From Zarea fungicola (Eukaryota; Ascomycota; Sordariomycetes; Hypocreales; Cordycipitaceae): a DNA stretch of 64,000 nt. The stretch spans positions 1 to 64,000 of the forward strand of contig FWCC01000048.1 in NCBI GenBank assembly GCA_900169235.1. The letters run 5' to 3'. This document shows positions 59,535 through 64,000 of this stretch, one piece after another (position 1 is the first letter of the stretch; the number at the start of each line of letters is the position of its first letter). The notes beneath the pieces were generated by a model. The model saw only the letters and a program-made list of their open reading frames with translations. It was not told the origin of the DNA and ran no database searches. The translations under genes were made by a program, and so were the position numbers.

Positions 59535-60068
59535 ATGAGCAAGTCGCCGATCTCGGACGCCGCCCAGAGCGGGCTAGGGCAGGCATAATGTACATCAACT
59601 TGAAGCAAAGCTTGAGAGAGAAAAAAACACGGGGCCGAACGACTAGCATGATCTGAATTGCGCCTTTCTTCAAATTGAGAAGGCTTGTATAATATTTTCG
59701 TCGAAAGAGGGGAACTAGTCCTGACCGATGCCGTGGATGTAAACAACTTCTATGCATGTTCTTGTATACACTTTGAAAACAACTCAAAACAGAATAAAAA
59801 CAAACAAACTCCGCCAAATCACTCCAATTATCACAAAAAGGCCAACGAGGCTGTCCCATCATTTGAACGCCCCGTATCCTTGAATTCCAGTCCAATAAAC
59901 AGAATGCAACACAAATGCTTCATTGTCATCATGAATGAACTTATATGCCTTGCGGGTATCACAAAATATGAGCGCCAATTTATCCCGTCCGCCTTTGCTA
60001 GCCAACTAGAATGCACCGCCGTGCCAAATATATCCGTCAACATAAGAATCAATGGTAGACAATGTTCA
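59535..60068. other. convergent intergenic spacer
   Basis: 3' flanks of COA3 and DEP1. AT-rich. A plus-strand frame (59685-60149) overlaps the DEP1 end and has no coding character. Confidence 0.5.
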
Positions 60069-62184
60069 TCAGACCGCAGTGGCTTTTGCGCCACGGTTGG
60101 CAGTAGGGACACTGGCATTGCGCTTCATTTGATGCGCCGTCGGTTTTAATATTGACCGGGACATCTCTGGCGATTCGGAAAGGCGTGCTGAGAGCGCTGG
60201 CGATTTCAGCGACGAGGCAGGATTATCAAAGCCAGCTTTGATTTCCGTTTGGAAAATTGGCCCATGAGGCACCAATCGGTTTTCTTCCTGCGTAGACGCT
60301 TGCCGCGCTTGTTTGTGAGACGAATGGTTGGGGTTTGCCCACGGTGTATCTTTGATGAATTGTTCCCCAGCAGGTCCTAGGTGGTTGATGTTTGGTGATT
60401 GATAATCGTCGCGCTGGTGAAAGACGCTCGACTTTTGACGGCCTCGCCTGCTTCGCTATTCAAGGAGTTAGTCGTCACAATAGACATGGCTGGACAGGTG
60501 GAGCTCAACGTACCTCCATTGCACTCAGATCTGATTTAAGTTCGACGGATGAAGCTCCCTTCATCTCTGGGCCAGCTGGAAATCCTTCATATTTGGCCAT
60601 ACCTGCCAGAGTAGACACCTCGCTGTTGTATGCAATGGCGTTTCGGAGCCTTTGCGTAGGATCTTTGGGGAAAAGAAGGCCATAGTCTTGCAGGCTGTGT
60701 GCATTTCGACGGGCTGATTGCACATCGTACCATTGTTTGTTGAGGCTCTCCAGTGTCTGCTCTCGTTTTTCGCGGACGGCCTGGAAGAACTGGCCCCATA
60801 TTTGTGCTCGTTGCGCCACGGCCCAGCGTTCGTTTGCTTTTAGCTGAAGTTCGAACTCGGTATTACTTTCTTGAAGCTTCTGATTAAGTCGATCGTCGAG
60901 GCACTGCCTCATGTTGAGATATTCGTGGTGGGTCGGTACGTCGGCGAGAAGCGACTGTTCTTCCTCTTCGAGGCGCTGCAGCCTATCCTTATAAAGTCTG
61001 AATTGCTGTCAGTATCGCACGTTTGCAAATCAACTACTGTCAACTGCTTACCTGTCTCTAAAAATGCCAAACATTTCCTCGATGTGCGACCACTCCTTGA
61101 AGGCGGCTTTTTTTCGTTCGCCTGGCACTTGGTTAACATTTTGCACCAGATCACGAAGACCCAATATATTATGCATACTCTCTTCAAGATTTTTAGCCGC
61201 AGCCTCGCTTTCTTCTCCTTCAGCATCAACTTCAGCATCATCTTCGTGTTGGTCGGTAGCATCCCCTGCAGTTTCGGTCGCGGCGTCGACTCCCGTGTCA
61301 TCTTCCTCCTCCTTTGCAACCTCTTTGCTCCGAAGCGAGTTGCGCGTACTTTTCCTAGAAGAACGCGATGAGCGTGAAGCCTGTTCTTGCATCTCGCCCT
61401 CAGTACCGGTGTCACGGTTGTTGGAAGAGACTTCCTCTTCCTCAGCCTCGGACTGAATGGCACTGTCGACGTTGCCAGTCGCCTTGTCGTCGTCGTCCAA
61501 GGCCTGATCAACCGAAGCTGCACCGACAGAGCCAGTTCGCTTCTTTTGTGGTTGATCAGTCTCAGAATTGTCCGCTACCGGCGACCTCTTGCGCTTGCGA
61601 TCTAGGGAATCAGAGCTAGGGGCTGAATCAAGAAGCCGTTGGCTCTTGAAAACAGGCTTCGAAGGTGTCTCATCTGCATCATCTGCACTCGACGCAACAG
61701 AAGCTTCATCGCCAGAAACAGACTCGTGATCAGCGTCGTCGTCATCATCGCCGTCCTGGTCTCGGTCTCGTTCCTCCGGGTCGGTAGTCCTGCGAAGCTT
61801 GCTTGGGGTGTGTTCAAAGACCTGCCCCTGATTGTATTGATCGACAATGACGTCTCGTTGCCGCCGGTTTCTTGGTGTATCGTAAAGGCGCTCTGTTTCG
61901 GCCTCTGTGTCATTGCCATCGGAGTTACCGTCGGATCCTGCATCTGACAGGACACTGGCCGAGTCGGATTGGTCATTGTCCTCATTGTCGCCGGTAGGGT
62001 TCTCGTCGCCGCTGATGCTGGAATTATCGCCATCTTCGCCATCAATTTGCATGTGATTAATGTCTTCCTCGTTGTCGTCTTTGTCGTCCACTTCGGTGAG
62101 GGGACTCGAAACATTGCTGTCTTCCAGGTCAGGGTCGACTGCCAATTCAGGCAAAGCGGCCGATGCAGACGCAGTCGCCGCCAT
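60069..62184 (-). CDS. DEP1: Rpd3L histone deacetylase complex subunit Dep1 (Sds3-like)
   Basis: Exons 62184-61052, 60997-60514 and 60455-60069 give 667 aa. The first 370 residues are very acidic and disordered, with the conserved patch DTEAETERLYDTPRNRR at about 90-110 and basic patches likely to be nuclear signals (DRKRKRSP). The Sds3-like region spans about 350-520: EEMFGIFRDRLYKDRL over the first splice junction, then a long helix with HHEYLNMRQCLDDRLN. The third exon is Ser/Pro-rich and ends in NRGAKATAV. In yeast Dep1 is a core subunit of the large Rpd3 deacetylase complex and acts in transcriptional repression and activation. Sds3 itself is the nearest alternative; the TEAETERL patch favours Dep1. 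Confidence 0.82.
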
Positions 62185-63680
62185 TATCAATCCGGAGCGG
62201 CTCAGTATGCGCTTGGTAGTGATAGATATATAGAGGTCGGGCAGTGGTCGTGGGTTGGTTGTGAAGAGAGCGTGACGAAGTTTTGCCTGCGATAGGTTAG
62301 CGAGGGCGCCAGCGGAGCAGAGCAGCGCGGGTGCGCTGCTGGAGCAGGAGCTGAAAGAACAGCAAGTACGCACCTTGATGCCAAATTCAAGCAACTATCC
62401 GACTTGGGTGTAATATCTGAAGCGATTCCCAGGCTCTGAGACGCGTGGTGCCGGGCTGGGGAGGATAGCGAGCATGAGGGGAGGAGGAGGAGGGAAGAGT
62501 TGGAGAGAATGGACGGGGTTTGGCTGGGCTGGCGCAGAGCAGTAGAGGTGCTGGAGGTACTGCGAGTAGCGGGCTTGCCAGAGGTTCTGGGCGCTGGGTG
62601 GCTCCGCGGGCTACCAATGGCACCCACCAAAAAGAGCGACCAGCGAGCGGCACAAAGCAAAACCCGAGAACGGGCAAGTTCCAGCACCGGGAGCCACAAC
62701 GGTGAGCTTCGGCAGAAACGCGATCATGGGGGGGCTTGCTGGATCCAGCCGCGACCTTGGAGCAGCCAATGACGCAGCACAAGGCTACATCTGAGCTGCG
62801 CTATACTAAGAATGTGAGGGACCTTTTTTTTTTTTTTTTTTGGTCCGAGCCTCTGTAAAATGGACGGAGGTATTTCTGGCATGCCGCAGGAGTCATGAAA
62901 CGAAGTACCAACGTACTTGGAGGTATTGGAAGGCCATAAGAACCCGCGCACGGAATCTCCGCACTCATGTTCAACAGCGCTTAACGAGACACTCTCGCTG
63001 ACCACCGTAAATCCTAGCAACATGCTGGACTAGTATGGCCTCGATTTTTGAACGAACAACGCGCCACACATTTCGCCGCACATTTGGCGAAGAAATTGTA
63101 TGATACCGATAACACCAACTCCAGTTAGCTTCGCCACGATGAAACAAAGACCACACCGTCGTGGCATCTCCCTCGGCGGCGGCAATGACGTGTAGCAAAG
63201 TAAATGAAGATGCAACTTCCCTTTTTCTTCTCTTTGATGAATTCGACGTTATTTTGTCGCCTGTTTGCGACTACACCTGGATGATGCTAATCCATCTCAG
63301 CCATGCCATGCACTGTACTTCCCTCAAGGAGCTATAATCAATCACAACTATGGACCGAAGACCACCAGTGCTACATATTTTATTCTATAAATATCTGGTA
63401 AAACAAAACTGGAGAAATTGTGAATATTCGTCCGTCGGCATTGGATAATTGAAATAGCACAACAGCACACAGTTGCCAGCAATTAAATAGCGGTGTCGGG
63501 CGGCAGAATCGACATGTGTGGGGCAATGGCGCACGCACAGCCAATGAAGTCGCTGCCTTGCACCAGATGCAAGAGGGTCTTTCAAAAAATTTGGAGAAAG
63601 CCTTTGCAGTTTTTGGCAGTGGTTTTTGCATGGTCCAGCACAAAGGTAGAATATACACTTCTGCCCAAATACTTTTCAAC
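62185..63680. other. divergent promoter of DEP1 and NOP12
   Basis: 1.5 kb between head-to-head genes. There is a T run of about 18 at 62824. Frames over 62387-62782 are GC-rich leader of DEP1 with no recognisable product. Confidence 0.5.
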
Positions 63681-64000
63681 ATGGTCAAAAAGTAAGCTTT
63701 ACCTTATATGTCCACCGAGAGTGAACATGTGTACTAATCCTACTCAAGAACGTCATTACTAGCTTCATCCAAGGCGGTCGACCCGCAGCTGGCGGCACTC
63801 TTCGCCTCAAGTGTAAGTGAAGCCTGGCTGGCTATTTTGGAGCTTTTCCGTTTGAATTCGAAACTGATAAGCGGTATAGTCCGGCCCCGTCTCAACCCCC
63901 CCTACATCAAGATACCAGGAACAGCGGGATAGCGGTCGCAAGTCCAAATCGAATGACCAGGACTCCGACGGCGACGGCGACGACGAAGTGCTCTCTGAAG
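63681..64000 (+). CDS. NOP12: nucleolar protein 12 (Nop12), 5' part, runs off the window
   Basis: Exons 63681-63691, 63749-63812 and 63880 to beyond 64000. The first exon holds only 11 nt (ATG GTC AAA AA). The joined protein reads MVKKTSLLASSKAVDPQL, then ALFASSSGPV, then an acidic tract (DSDGDGDDEVLSE). VDPxLxALFASSxGPV is the N-terminal signature of fungal Nop12, an RRM protein needed for 60S ribosomal subunit (25S rRNA) maturation in the nucleolus. The RRM domains would lie beyond the window edge. Donors are GTAAGC and GTAAGT, and both acceptors keep the frame. About 65 residues are visible. Confidence 0.8.

Overview
The window is nuclear DNA of a filamentous ascomycete, most likely a Sordariomycete and possibly Hypocreales. 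The genes have short introns (about 45-80 nt) with GTAAGT/GTATGT-type donors, CTAAC-like branch sites and C/TAG acceptors. The orthologues recognised (COMPASS Swd3, Ssk2-type MAPKKK, Pta1, Dep1, Nop12, Coa3) belong to an ascomycete gene set. Gene models were built by joining exons by eye. Every multi-exon model given as complete keeps an open frame across its junctions, but none has been checked against transcripts.

Left part (2-15.5 kb): a COMPASS WD40 gene is followed by the most unusual region. It holds two copies of a divergent two-gene module: an Hsp70-like (HSPA12-type) ATPase on the minus strand, head to head with a gene of an unrecognised family on the plus strand. The two Hsp70-like genes share all eight intron positions and a 581-aa length, although the proteins have diverged strongly. 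The two partner genes share one intron position and a C-terminal motif. Next to the second module lies a broken gene with trypsin-like protease features, interrupted by a G11 run, a second frame change and a stop codon.

Middle (17-28 kb): a serine/proline-rich protein, a secreted mucin-like protein with a Cys-rich C-terminal domain, cytidine deaminase, and the 1340-aa HOG-pathway MAPKKK. The stretch from 27.4 to 38 kb is almost empty; its only supported gene encodes a 54-aa Cys-rich protein at 33.3 kb. The 9-mer TACGGAGTA/TACTCCGTA occurs at least eight times in the window, in the intergenic stretches only.

Right part (38-64 kb): a secreted TIM-barrel glycosidase-like protein, a peroxisomal 2,4-dienoyl-CoA reductase-like SDR, a membrane-anchored histidine acid phosphatase relative, an MFS transporter, a large four-exon protein of unknown function, a She3-like coiled-coil protein, the cleavage/polyadenylation factor Pta1, the COX assembly factor Coa3, the Rpd3L subunit Dep1, and the 5' end of NOP12 running off the window. 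This part looks like ordinary core genome. I see no rRNA, convincing tRNA, CRISPR array or intact transposon.
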